A stretch of DNA of 11,308 nucleotides from positions 1-11,308 of the forward strand of contig JBBRPS010000303.1 of NCBI GenBank assembly GCA_038227745.1, read 5' to 3'. Positions within the stretch are counted from its first letter, which is position 1, and every line of letters starts with the position of its first letter. The notes under the pieces are model-generated. The model had not been told where the DNA came from and searched no databases. It saw only the letters and a list, made by a program, of their open reading frames with translations. Positions 1-7,384 of this stretch are shown in pieces. The stretch is from DASPXY01 sp038227745. GTDB taxonomy: Bacteria > Planctomycetota > Planctomycetia > Gemmatales > Gemmataceae. The position numbers and the translations under genes are program-made.

Positions 1-18
1 ACAAGGCAAAGGCTATGT

Positions 19-2712
19 TTACCCGCCGAGTTGGTCCTTCGCCAGCTTGAGCGCCAGCTGCAGCGCCTCGCCCAACTTCGACGGATCCTTGCCGCCCGCC
101 TGCGCCATCGTCGGCTTGCCGCCGCCGCCACCGCCGACCACCTTCGCGACCTGCCCGATCAACTTGCCGGCATGCACGCCCTTCTTCACCAGGTCGTCGC
201 TGACCGCGGCGATCAACTGCACCTTGCCGTCGTCCGACCAGCCGACCACCACCACGGCGCTCCCCGCCTTCTGCTTCACGCGATCGACCTGCCCGCGCAC
301 CTGCTCCTCCGGTCCGGCCGGCATCTCGCCGACGATCACCTTCGCGCCGCTTACCTCCGCCGCGCCCGCGAACAGCTTGTCCGCCGCCGCTTGCAGATCG
401 CCGGCCGACCCCTTCTTGAGCTGCTGCTGCAGTTTCTTGATCTCCTCCTGCATGCCGTCGATGCGCCGCGCGACGTCCTCGGGTTGGCAGTTGAAGCGGC
501 CCGTCAGCTCGTCCACCACCGACGACAGCCGCTGCACCGTCGCGACTGCCTCACGGCCGGTCACTGCGATGAGGCGGCGCACGCCCTTGCCGACCGCCTC
601 CTGGCTGACGATCTTGAAGAAGCCCGCCTGGCCCGTGTGATTGAGGTGCGTGCCGCCGCAGAACTCGACCGAGTGCTCACCTGTCACCTCAAACGGCCTC
701 TCGGCGCCGATCAGCAGCACGCGCACCGGGTCGGGGTACTTCTCGCCGAAGACCGCACGCACGCCCGGAATCTTCTTCGCCTCCGCCAACGGCATCACCG
801 TTGGGCTGACTGGCAGGTCGGCGTAAATCTTCTCGTTGACCAGGCGCTCGACCTCGGCGACCTCCTGCGGTTTCAGAGGGTGCGCGTGCGCGAAATCGAA
901 GCGCGTCTTGTCCGGATCGACCAGCGAGCCCTTCTGCTCGATGTGCTCGCCCAGGACGCGCCGCAGCGCCCAGTTGAGCAGGTGCGTCGCGGTATGGTTG
1001 CGCATCGTGTCGGCGCGGACGCCGCTGACTTCCAGCGTCGCCTGCTGGCCCGGCTCCAGCCAGCCGTCCTCGACGCGGCCGACGTGCAGCACCGCGTCGC
1101 CGAGCTTCTGCGTGTCGTCCACCTTGAAGACGCCGGTGCCCGTGGTGATCGTGCCGGTGTCGCCGACCTGGCCGCCCTGCTCGGCGTAGAAGTTGGTGCG
1201 GTCCACGAGCAGGGCCGCCTCGTCGCCGGTCTGCAACTTCCCCGAGTGGATGACCGCATTGTCCTGGACCCAGCCGGCGACCTTCGCGTTGGCGCTGAGG
1301 CCGCCGTACTTCGGTGAGTCGTCGGTCTTCGGCAGCTCGCCCTTGACCGCGGTGATGACGATCTTCTTGCGGTCCTTGCCGGACTGCGTGCGAAAGACCT
1401 TCATCCGCGCTTCGTACGCCGTCCGATCGACCTTCATGCCGACCTCGCCCGCCATCTGGTCGGTGATGTCGATGAAGAAGCCGTAGGTCGTGTGCAACTC
1501 GAACGCATCGTCGCCGCTGATCGTGTTGGCGCCGGCCGTGCGCGTGCGCTCGACCACCTCGCCAAAGAGCTTGATGCCGCGGTCCAGGTTGCGCAGAAAG
1601 TCCTTTTCCTCCTCGCGGATCACCTCCGCGACGCGGCCAGGGTCGCGCTTCAGCTCGGGGAAGGCCCCGCCCATCACCTCGACCACGGTCGGCACCAGAT
1701 CGTGGAGGAACGGCCGCGACGCGCTGAGATACTGCCGGCCGAAGCGCTCCGCGCGGCGCAGGATGCTCCGCAACACGTAGCCGCGCTTCTCGTTGCTCGG
1801 CACCGCCCCGTCGGTCAGCGCGAACGTCAACGCCCGGATGTGGTCCGCGATCACCCGATATGCCGTATCTTTAAGGTCGTCGAGCTTGCCCGTGTACGCC
1901 GGCGCCCCGGTGATCTTCTGGATCGCCGCGAAGATCGGCGCGAACACGTCGGTGTCGTAGTTGCTTGCCTTGCCCTGCAGCACCGCCGTGACGCGCTCGA
2001 AGCCCATCCCGGTATCGACGTGCCGCGCCGGCAGCGGCGTCAGCTTTTTGTCCGCGCCGCGGTTGAACTGGATGAACACCAGGTTCCAGATCTCAATGAC
2101 GTCCGCGGTGCCCTTGTTGACGAGCTTGCCGCCGCTCTTATCCGGAGTGCGGTCGATATGGATCTCGGTGCAGGGACCGCACGGCCCCGTCTCGCCCATC
2201 TCCCAAAAGTTGTCCTTCCTGTTGCCCAGGTGGATGTGCGACGGGTCAATGTCCGTGACGGTCCGCCACAACTCCGCCGCCTCGTCGTCGCGGTCCAGGC
2301 CCTCCGCCGCGTCGCCCTCGAAGACCGTCACGTGCAGCCGGCTTTTGTCCAGCTCCCACACCTTCGTCAGCAACTCCCACGCCCAGGCGATCGCCTCCTT
2401 CTTGAAGTAATCGCCGAAGCTCCAGTTGCCGAGCATCTCGAAGAACGTGTGGTGGTACGTGTCCTTGCCGACGTCGTCGAGGTCGTTGTGCTTGCCGCCG
2501 GCGCGGATGCACTTCTGCGTGTCCACCGCGCGCGTGTAGTCGCGCTTGCCGGTGCCGAGGAACACGTCCTTGAACTGGTTCATGCCCGCGTTGGTGAACA
2601 GCAGCGTCGGGTCATCGTGGGGCACCACGCTGCTGGACGGCACGGCCGTGTGACCGTGCTTCTGCACGAAGAAGTCGATGAACTGCTGGCGAATGTCGTT
2701 CCCGGTGAGCAT
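19..2712 (-). CDS. alaS: Alanyl-tRNA synthetase (AlaRS), full length
   Basis: This cytoplasmic class II synthetase charges tRNA-Ala with alanine and clears mischarged Ser/Gly-tRNA-Ala. The product is 897 aa, normal for the family. The N-terminal catalytic core carries TNAGMNQFKD (about residues 40-49), the stretch around CIRAGGKHNDLDDVG (68-82) and GETGPCGPCTEIH (173-185). The editing domain has the zinc-type motifs HTATH (573-577) and CGGTH (685-689). A short coiled-coil-like stretch near 755-770 leads to the C-Ala domain, with a Gly-rich run and MAQAGGK near the end. I chose the ATG at 2712 because AAGG at 2720-2723 lies 7 nt upstream; the in-frame TTG at 2718 is only 1 nt from that site. 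It lies downstream of larC on the same strand, separated by a 25-bp inverted repeat whose foot is about 8 nt from the ribosome binding site. All key motifs are intact. Identification is certain. Confidence 0.98.
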   Translation of the reverse strand: MLTGNDIRQQFIDFFVQKHGHTAVPSSSVVPHDDPTLLFTNAGMNQFKDVFLGTGKRDYTRAVDTQKCIRAGGKHNDLDDVGKDTYHHTFFEMLGNWSFGDYFKKEAIAWAWELLTKVWELDKSRLHVTVFEGDAAEGLDRDDEAAELWRTVTDIDPSHIHLGNRKDNFWEMGETGPCGPCTEIHIDRTPDKSGGKLVNKGTADVIEIWNLVFIQFNRGADKKLTPLPARHVDTGMGFERVTAVLQGKASNYDTDVFAPIFAAIQKITGAPAYTGKLDDLKDTAYRVIADHIRALTFALTDGAVPSNEKRGYVLRSILRRAERFGRQYLSASRPFLHDLVPTVVEVMGGAFPELKRDPGRVAEVIREEEKDFLRNLDRGIKLFGEVVERTRTAGANTISGDDAFELHTTYGFFIDITDQMAGEVGMKVDRTAYEARMKVFRTQSGKDRKKIVITAVKGELPKTDDSPKYGGLSANAKVAGWVQDNAVIHSGKLQTGDEAALLVDRTNFYAEQGGQVGDTGTITTGTGVFKVDDTQKLGDAVLHVGRVEDGWLEPGQQATLEVSGVRADTMRNHTATHLLNWALRRVLGEHIEQKGSLVDPDKTRFDFAHAHPLKPQEVAEVERLVNEKIYADLPVSPTVMPLAEAKKIPGVRAVFGEKYPDPVRVLLIGAERPFEVTGEHSVEFCGGTHLNHTGQAGFFKIVSQEAVGKGVRRLIAVTGREAVATVQRLSSVVDELTGRFNCQPEDVARRIDGMQEEIKKLQQQLKKGSAGDLQAAADKLFAGAAEVSGAKVIVGEMPAGPEEQVRGQVDRVKQKAGSAVVVVGWSDDGKVQLIAAVSDDLVKKGVHAGKLIGQVAKVVGGGGGGKPTMAQAGGKDPSKLGEALQLALKLAKDQLGG

Positions 2713-2731
2713 CGTCAAACCTTAACAAGAG

Positions 2732-2791
2732 GCCACAGATCAACACAGATGAACACAGATGGAAATAAGACACTTCCCTTCCGATCGGTGT

Positions 2792-2812
<21 letters not shown>
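2732..2812. repeat. Perfect 25-bp inverted repeat with 10-bp internal periodicity
   Basis: The arms 2732-2756 and 2788-2812 are exact reverse complements, separated by 31 nt (2757-2787). The left arm reads as three tandem 10-nt units starting at 2734, 2744 and 2754: CACAGATCAA, CACAGATGAA, CACAGATGGA. It is AT-richer than the surrounding genes. In a larC-alaS transcript it would fold into a long hairpin ending about 8 nt before the alaS ribosome binding site. There is no T-run, so a classical intrinsic terminator is not supported. From memory, arms of this text (CACAGATGAACACAGAT) occur as dispersed repeats in planctomycetes and other environmental bacteria; I cannot verify that here. Confidence 0.9.
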
Positions 2813-3982
<1,170 letters not shown>

Positions 3983-3989
3983 CGCCGGT

Positions 3990-3995
3990 CCTCCC
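3990..3995 (-). promoter_or_regulatory. Ribosome binding site deciding the larC GTG start
   Basis: The minus strand reads GGGAGG, with a 7-nt spacer to the GTG at 3982. This supports the GTG over any upstream extension of the frame. Confidence 0.75.
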
Positions 3996-4005
3996 TTCCC
4001 CGTGG

Positions 4006-4011
4006 ATTTTA
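4006..4011 (-). promoter_or_regulatory. Possible -10 element for larC
   Basis: The minus strand reads TAAAAT, five of six matches to the sigma70 -10 consensus, in otherwise very GC-rich DNA. It would place a transcript start near 3999, giving a leader of roughly 17 nt that just contains the larC ribosome binding site. I see no good -35 hexamer at 16-18 nt, so this is tentative. Confidence 0.25.
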
Positions 4012-4287
4012 CAGCGCACGGGGCCGAGAACCCAGCGGGCGGCCGGCGCGGACCCTCTCAACGGCCCATCCGGGCAACGCCGCGACAGGACCGCGAAAGT
4101 TCTCTGCCGGAAGTCGGGGCGGGGGATTTACCACTTCGTGCAATCTTCATCTCGAATTCACTTGCCTTTCGCGAGACTTACGCGGAGGATGAACGTATGC
4201 GGTAGTTGTCGCCCGACTGTCGCACGGCGGGTGACCGACCTGGGACACTTTTCCCCTATCCGGAAGCACTGACGGAGACGATTGCCG

Positions 4288-4638
4288 ATGAAGTGGGGCA
4301 AGTGCCGTTACGGCTCACTCAAGATCGACGGCGAACGCTACCGGAAAGACGTGATCCTCGACCGCGGGGAGCTGCGCAAGCGGAAGAAGAAGCCGTCCCG
4401 CGCCTTCCGTGAAGAATTCGGCCACACGCCCGTCTCGCTGCTGGAAGAGATCCCGTGGGAGTGCAAGCGGCTCGTGATCGGGACCGGCCTTTACGGCCGG
4501 CTGCCGGTGATGCCCCAGGTCCTCGACGAGGGCCACCGCCGTGGCGTGGAGGTGATCGTCTGTACCACTCCCGAGGCGCTCCACCTCCTGCAACAGGGGG
4601 CGGGCGACACCAACGCTATTCTGCACGTGAGCTGTTGA
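4288..4638 (+). CDS. Mth938/NDUFAF3-like domain protein (DUF498 family)
   Basis: This 116-aa protein matches the Mth938-like fold family, which includes the mitochondrial complex I assembly factor NDUFAF3; the role of the bacterial members is not established. The family layout is visible: an N-terminal beta segment (YGSLKIDGERYRKDVIL, residues 8-24), a basic linker (KRKKKPSR), HTP at 46-48, the core RLVIGTGLYGRLPV (61-74), then TTPEALHLL (93-101) and the ending NAILHVSC (109-116). There is no signal peptide or membrane segment, so it is probably cytoplasmic. I chose the ATG at 4288 (GGAG at 4274-4277, 10 nt upstream) over an in-frame TTG at 4282, which is only 4 nt from that site. Two further plus-strand genes follow, but they may have their own promoter, so operon membership is uncertain. 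Confidence 0.85.
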   Translation: MKWGKCRYGSLKIDGERYRKDVILDRGELRKRKKKPSRAFREEFGHTPVSLLEEIPWECKRLVIGTGLYGRLPVMPQVLDEGHRRGVEVIVCTTPEALHLLQQGAGDTNAILHVSC

Positions 4639-4663
4639 TTCCCCGCCCGCGCCGTGCGATAAT
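4635..4663 (+). promoter_or_regulatory. Candidate sigma70-like promoter upstream of the 74-aa gene
   Basis: TTGATT (4635-4640) and GATAAT (4658-4663) are separated by exactly 17 nt, matching the -35 and -10 consensus at four and five of six positions. The -35 box overlaps the stop codon of the preceding gene. Transcription would start near 4670 and could serve both the 74-aa gene and the CHAD gene. A second weak -35-like TTGACC at 4677-4682 has no matching -10. Confidence 0.4.
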
Positions 4664-4722
4664 CGTCTTTCGCCGCTTGACCTCCGTTTCCCACCCAAGA
4701 GCCACACTTAACCGCACCAGCC

Positions 4723-4947
4723 ATGAAGGCCCTCGTGATTACCTGCGATAGCTGCCGTCAGAGTTGGAAACTGGGCCTGCAAGCCTCGCTCTACCTCCAG
4801 CTCGACCTGTCCTCTCGCCCCTGCCCGCACTGCGAGGCGTACACCCTGAGCTGCCCGGATACGGTCCTGGCGCCCGTCGGCCGCCGGGTACACGTGCCAC
4901 CTCTCAGGCGTCGCTCCGTCGCCCTCGTTCAGCCGGCGCCCGGGTAA
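4723..4947 (+). CDS. Small zinc-ribbon-like protein of unknown function
   Basis: I do not recognise this 74-aa protein as a member of a named family. It has two Cys pairs, CDSC (C8, C11) and CPHC (C34, C37), spaced as in a small zinc ribbon, plus a further Cys at 44. The region between them (residues 12-33) would form the beta hairpin. The C-terminal 25 residues are basic and proline-rich and look disordered. The ATG at 4723 is the only sensible start, but no Shine-Dalgarno sequence precedes it, so translation could be leader-poor or weak. It sits between the Mth938-like gene and the CHAD gene on the same strand, 51 nt before the chosen CHAD start. That it is real is supported by the orderly Cys spacing and the upstream promoter candidate. 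A nucleic-acid-binding or metal-binding role would be a guess. Confidence 0.6.
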   Translation: MKALVITCDSCRQSWKLGLQASLYLQLDLSSRPCPHCEAYTLSCPDTVLAPVGRRVHVPPLRRRSVALVQPAPG

Positions 4948-4985
4948 CCCGGTGTGCCAATCGGCCCGGATGGAGTACACCCGGG

Positions 4986-4992
4986 GGAGGGG
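4986..4992 (+). promoter_or_regulatory. Ribosome binding site deciding the CHAD-protein GTG start
   Basis: GGAGGGG lies in a G-rich run just ahead of the GTG at 4999. The GGAGG core (4986-4990) is 8 nt from that start. The upstream in-frame GTG at 4954 has no such site. Confidence 0.75.
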
Positions 4993-4998
4993 ACGGCG

Positions 4999-5997
4999 GT
5001 GAGCAGCGGCAAGTGGATCAGCGACCTGGCGGCGACGACGCCCCTTGCCGACGCCGCCCGCCGTGTCCTGGGTATCCGCCTGGAAGTGGTGCGCGACTAC
5101 CTGCGCCTGGCCCTGCGCGAGACCGACAGGGACCCCGAGTACGTCCACCAGCTTCGCGTCGGCACCCGCCGTGCTGGCGCCGCGCTCGACATCTTCGCGC
5201 TGTGCCTTCCTGAAAAGGCGTACAATGCGGCGCGCAAGCAGCTGCGGCGGCTCCGCCGGGCGGCCGGCGCGGCCCGCGACTGGGACGTCTTCCTCGGCGC
5301 CCTCGACACCCTCCCCTGCAAGCGCACCGGGCGGACGCGGCCCGGCTTCGACTTCCTCATCGGCCACACCGTCGCTCACCGCGTGGTGGCGCAGAGTCAG
5401 CTCGACGAGGCCAACCCGAACTTCCCATTCGCCTTCGAGCGCTTCACGGCCGACACCCTCCACGCCGTCCACAGGCCCGACACCAGCATGGGTACGTTGA
5501 GCGACCTGGCACGCCCGGTGCTCAATACCCTCCTGCGCGAGCTGGAACTGGCCGCCGGGCAGGACCTGCACGACTACGAGCACCTGCACCAGGTGCGGAT
5601 CATCGGCAAGCGCCTGCGCTACGCGATGGAGGTGTTCGCCGACTGCTTCGCCCCGGAGTTCCGCGAGACGCACTACCCCGCCGTCGAGGAGATGCAGGAG
5701 ATCCTCGGCCGGGCCAACGACAGCCACGTTGCCCATCAGCGGCTGGAGGCCCTGCACGACCGGCTGCGGGCCATGCTGCCCGAGCGGTGGAAGCGGTATC
5801 GGCCGGCCTTCGACGCCCTCCTCGAGTTCCACGCCGAGCGCCTGCCGCGCGAGCGCGACCAGTTCATCGAGTGGTGGGGCCGCTGGCAGCGGTCGGGCGG
5901 CGACGCCGCCTTCTCGGCGCTCCTCCTCGATGCCGCGGACGCGCGAACCGATGCCGTCCCCCCGCCGGCGCCGCCGGCGCACGGGACGGCCTCTTGA
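4999..5997 (+). CDS. CHAD-domain protein (polyphosphate-associated helical domain)
   Basis: CHAD domains are all-helical bundles with a conserved basic face; characterised members bind inorganic polyphosphate and localise to polyphosphate granules. The 332-aa product shows the duplicated CHAD pattern. The first half has HQLRVGTRRAGAAL (50-63) and RDWDVF (93-98); the second has HQVRIIGKRLRYAMEVF (197-213) and MQEILGRANDSHVAHQRL (232-249). The conserved His, Arg and Lys residues of both halves are present. There is no N-terminal CYTH (triphosphatase) domain, so this is a stand-alone CHAD protein. The C-terminal 25 residues are proline- and alanine-rich and probably disordered. The start at GTG 4999 rests on its ribosome binding site; an upstream GTG at 4954 would add 15 residues. 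No polyphosphate kinase or phosphatase gene is nearby. It converges on the acidic-repeat gene with a 33-nt gap in which I see no clear terminator. Confidence 0.92.
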   Translation: MSSGKWISDLAATTPLADAARRVLGIRLEVVRDYLRLALRETDRDPEYVHQLRVGTRRAGAALDIFALCLPEKAYNAARKQLRRLRRAAGAARDWDVFLGALDTLPCKRTGRTRPGFDFLIGHTVAHRVVAQSQLDEANPNFPFAFERFTADTLHAVHRPDTSMGTLSDLARPVLNTLLRELELAAGQDLHDYEHLHQVRIIGKRLRYAMEVFADCFAPEFRETHYPAVEEMQEILGRANDSHVAHQRLEALHDRLRAMLPERWKRYRPAFDALLEFHAERLPRERDQFIEWWGRWQRSGGDAAFSALLLDAADARTDAVPPPAPPAHGTAS

Positions 5998-6030
5998 GAC
6001 CGCGTGGATCCTGTTGCCGTGAGGGGCCTG

Positions 6031-6693
6031 TCACTCGCCTGCCGGGCTGAACTTGTCCCCCAGGTCGTCGGCGCTGTCGTCGGCGCGGGCCAGTTCGATC
6101 AGGTCGGCGAACGACTCCGACGTCTCTTCCGCCCGCTCTTCCGGGCCGAGCAGGGGGAGCAGGTCGAGTCCCGCCGGCGCCTCCTCGCTGCCTCGCCCCC
6201 GGATACGCAGCGCGTCGCCGTGGGTTTCCAGGACGGCCGGCTCGAACTCCTCCAGTACCTCGGCGTCGAGCGCGTCGCCGTCATCCACCTCCCCGAGATC
6301 CACCGCATCGACGATCTCCTCCGGCGCCCATGTCCCTTCCCATTCCACCGCGTCGAGCACCTCGGCGTCGTCCGCGTCGCCCTCGACTTCGAGCGCGTCC
6401 AGGATCTCGCCGTTCTCGATGTCGGGGGACAATTCAACGGCGTCGAGGACGTCTTCACCGTCCGGGTCGGCAACGACCGCGACGGCATCGAAGATCTCGT
6501 CTTGCGGCGGTGTACTGCTGGGCGCGGGTTCGTCCAGTCGGCGCAGGGCGGGGTGAAGGGCCCCTCGAAGTTGCTCGTGTTCGTCCGCGGTAAGCACACC
6601 CTGGCCGTGCAGCTCGCCCGCCTGTTTCAGCATGGCGAGAAGTCGCCGGCCGGCGCTCGCGGTCTCTTCGTTGAGTACGGCGCGTCCGCTCAT
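6031..6693 (-). CDS. Acidic protein with SHOCT-like N-terminus and 15-residue tandem repeats
   Basis: I do not recognise this 220-aa protein as a whole. Residues 18-50, with ELHGQGVLTADEHEQL at their centre, resemble a SHOCT motif (an ELHxxGxLTxxE helical pair usually found at C-termini). Residues 65-147 hold six degenerate copies of a repeat with consensus [DE]-[IV]-[LFV]-D-A-[VL]-[EDA]; the DA dipeptides start at 69, 84, 99, 114, 129 and 143. The rest is strongly acidic, and a second helical acidic stretch (about 183-211) ends the protein. There is no signal peptide, Cys residue or membrane segment. The start at 6693 is supported by GGAGGG at 6703-6708, 9 nt upstream. It follows the GYF_2 gene after 40 nt on the same strand, so the two are probably co-transcribed. 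A scaffold or interaction-partner role is inference only. Confidence 0.75.
   Translation of the reverse strand: MSGRAVLNEETASAGRRLLAMLKQAGELHGQGVLTADEHEQLRGALHPALRRLDEPAPSSTPPQDEIFDAVAVVADPDGEDVLDAVELSPDIENGEILDALEVEGDADDAEVLDAVEWEGTWAPEEIVDAVDLGEVDDGDALDAEVLEEFEPAVLETHGDALRIRGRGSEEAPAGLDLLPLLGPEERAEETSESFADLIELARADDSADDLGDKFSPAGE
6253..6501 (-). repeat. Six-copy 45-bp (15-codon) degenerate tandem repeat within the acidic gene
   Basis: The repeat encodes DEIFDAVAV, EDVLDAVEL, GEILDALEV, AEVLDAVEW, EEIVDAVDL and GDALDAEVL. The first five are exactly 15 codons apart and the last is 14. The linkers between them are variable, acidic and Gly/Pro-containing. Nucleotide similarity persists around the D-A codons (on the plus strand, variants of GCGTCGAGGA), which suggests growth by tandem duplication followed by divergence. 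Confidence 0.85.
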
Positions 6694-6733
6694 CGTGTAC
6701 TTCCCTCCGGATCGGCGCGGCGGGGGTTGCCCT

Positions 6734-7255
6734 TCACGCCGAACCCCTGGCGAACAGGGCCTGCGACACGCGCACCTTGGCCTGGCACTTCGGACACAGG
6801 ATCACGCCCGGCCTCTTCGCCCGCAGCTTGCTCCGGCACCGGGGGCAGCCCACCACGCGCGGCCGGACCGGGGCAGGCGCCCGCGTGCCCCCCGTCTCCC
6901 CCTGGGGCGCCAGAGGGATGGCAATGAGGTCCTCGGGAAGGATCTCGAGCGCGCTCGAGGACGGCGGCCTCGACACGATCTCGATCACGCTCGGCGCGAG
7001 CTGTACCGGGACCGGGGTCGGGTGGGGCAGGAGCGCCACCGCGGCGAAGGGGATCTCCACCGGCTCCGCTGCCATCGGGGGCAGGGCGGCGGACAGTTCC
7101 CGCACCTCCGCCACGGGGAGCCAGTTGGGCAGACCCTCGCGCCAGACGAGGGCATCGCGCGCCACGTCGCCGGACGCGATCAGGTCTTTCATCTCCGCGT
7201 CGGCGACGGGGCCGACCCTGCTCGCTCGGTCCACCGTGTAATACCACATCATCAT
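6734..7255 (-). CDS. GYF_2-domain protein with C-terminal zinc ribbon
   Basis: The 173-aa protein has two recognisable ends. Residues 3-53 form a GYF_2 domain: WYYTVDRASRVGPVADAEM, a turn before DALVWREGLPNWLPV, and the W/Y/GP pattern typical of the domain. The GYF fold generally binds proline-rich peptides. Residues 136-160 form a zinc ribbon with C137, C140, C154 and C157 (CPRC and CPKC). The linker (about 55-130) is proline-rich and probably disordered, and could itself be a GYF ligand. The start is the first of three consecutive ATGs at 7255, set by AGGAG at 7264-7268, 8 nt upstream. The frame stays open much further upstream, but that part is antisense to cinA and not credible. It leads a two-gene unit with the acidic-repeat gene and is divergent from cinA. 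Its function is unknown; such domain mixes are common in planctomycetes. Confidence 0.85.
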   Translation of the reverse strand: MMMWYYTVDRASRVGPVADAEMKDLIASGDVARDALVWREGLPNWLPVAEVRELSAALPPMAAEPVEIPFAAVALLPHPTPVPVQLAPSVIEIVSRPPSSSALEILPEDLIAIPLAPQGETGGTRAPAPVRPRVVGCPRCRSKLRAKRPGVILCPKCQAKVRVSQALFARGSA

Positions 7256-7263
7256 GCGGGGTT

Positions 7264-7268
7264 CTCCT
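7264..7268 (-). promoter_or_regulatory. Ribosome binding site deciding the GYF_2-protein start
   Basis: AGGAG on the minus strand lies 8 nt before a run of three ATG codons (7255-7247). It rules out the long N-terminal extension of the open frame. Confidence 0.8.
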
Positions 7269-7313
7269 GTCAGTGCGGTGGGCCGCCGGACGGCGGCGGC
7301 CAGGCCAACCGCG

Positions 7314-7343
7314 ATGATAAAAGTCCCGGGCGATCCTTGCCAG
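7314..7343 (-). promoter_or_regulatory. Possible promoter for the GYF_2/acidic-repeat unit
   Basis: On the minus strand CTGGCA (7343-7338) and TATCAT (7319-7314) are 18 nt apart. They match the -35 and -10 consensus at four and five of six positions, in the 129-bp divergent gap with cinA. I see no comparable pair for cinA on the plus strand. Tentative. Confidence 0.25.
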
Positions 7344-7384
7344 GGAATTCCGGCGGCGGCGCCGCGGGGCGAACGGGGGCGCAG

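Larger units (their letters stand above)
3983..4287. other. Divergent intergenic region between larC and the Mth938-like gene
   Basis: These 305 bases separate two divergently transcribed genes and should hold promoters for both. On the minus strand I see the larC ribosome binding site and a TAAAAT box. On the plus strand GGAG at 4274-4277 lies 10 nt before the ATG at 4288, but I find no convincing -35/-10 pair. A 27-codon open frame (4189-4272) exists without a usable ribosome binding site. No tRNA, riboswitch-like fold or repeat is evident. Confidence 0.6.

Noticed and set aside
31..1317. Long open frame (428 codons) on the plus strand
   Set aside because: It is antisense to alaS, whose family motifs are unambiguous. 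Its Arg/Leu/His/Ala-rich translation is typical of the shadow of a GC-rich gene.
4189..4272. 27-codon frame MNVCGSCRPTVARRV... with a CGSC motif in the larC-Mth938 gap
   Set aside because: The GGAGG directly abuts the ATG (zero spacing), and there is no other support for translation. It may only be leader sequence of the downstream gene.
6632..7384. N-terminal extension of the cinA frame by about 250 codons
   Set aside because: The family N-terminus starts exactly at MKAEVISIGSEL (7385). The upstream part is antisense to the GYF_2 gene and low in complexity.
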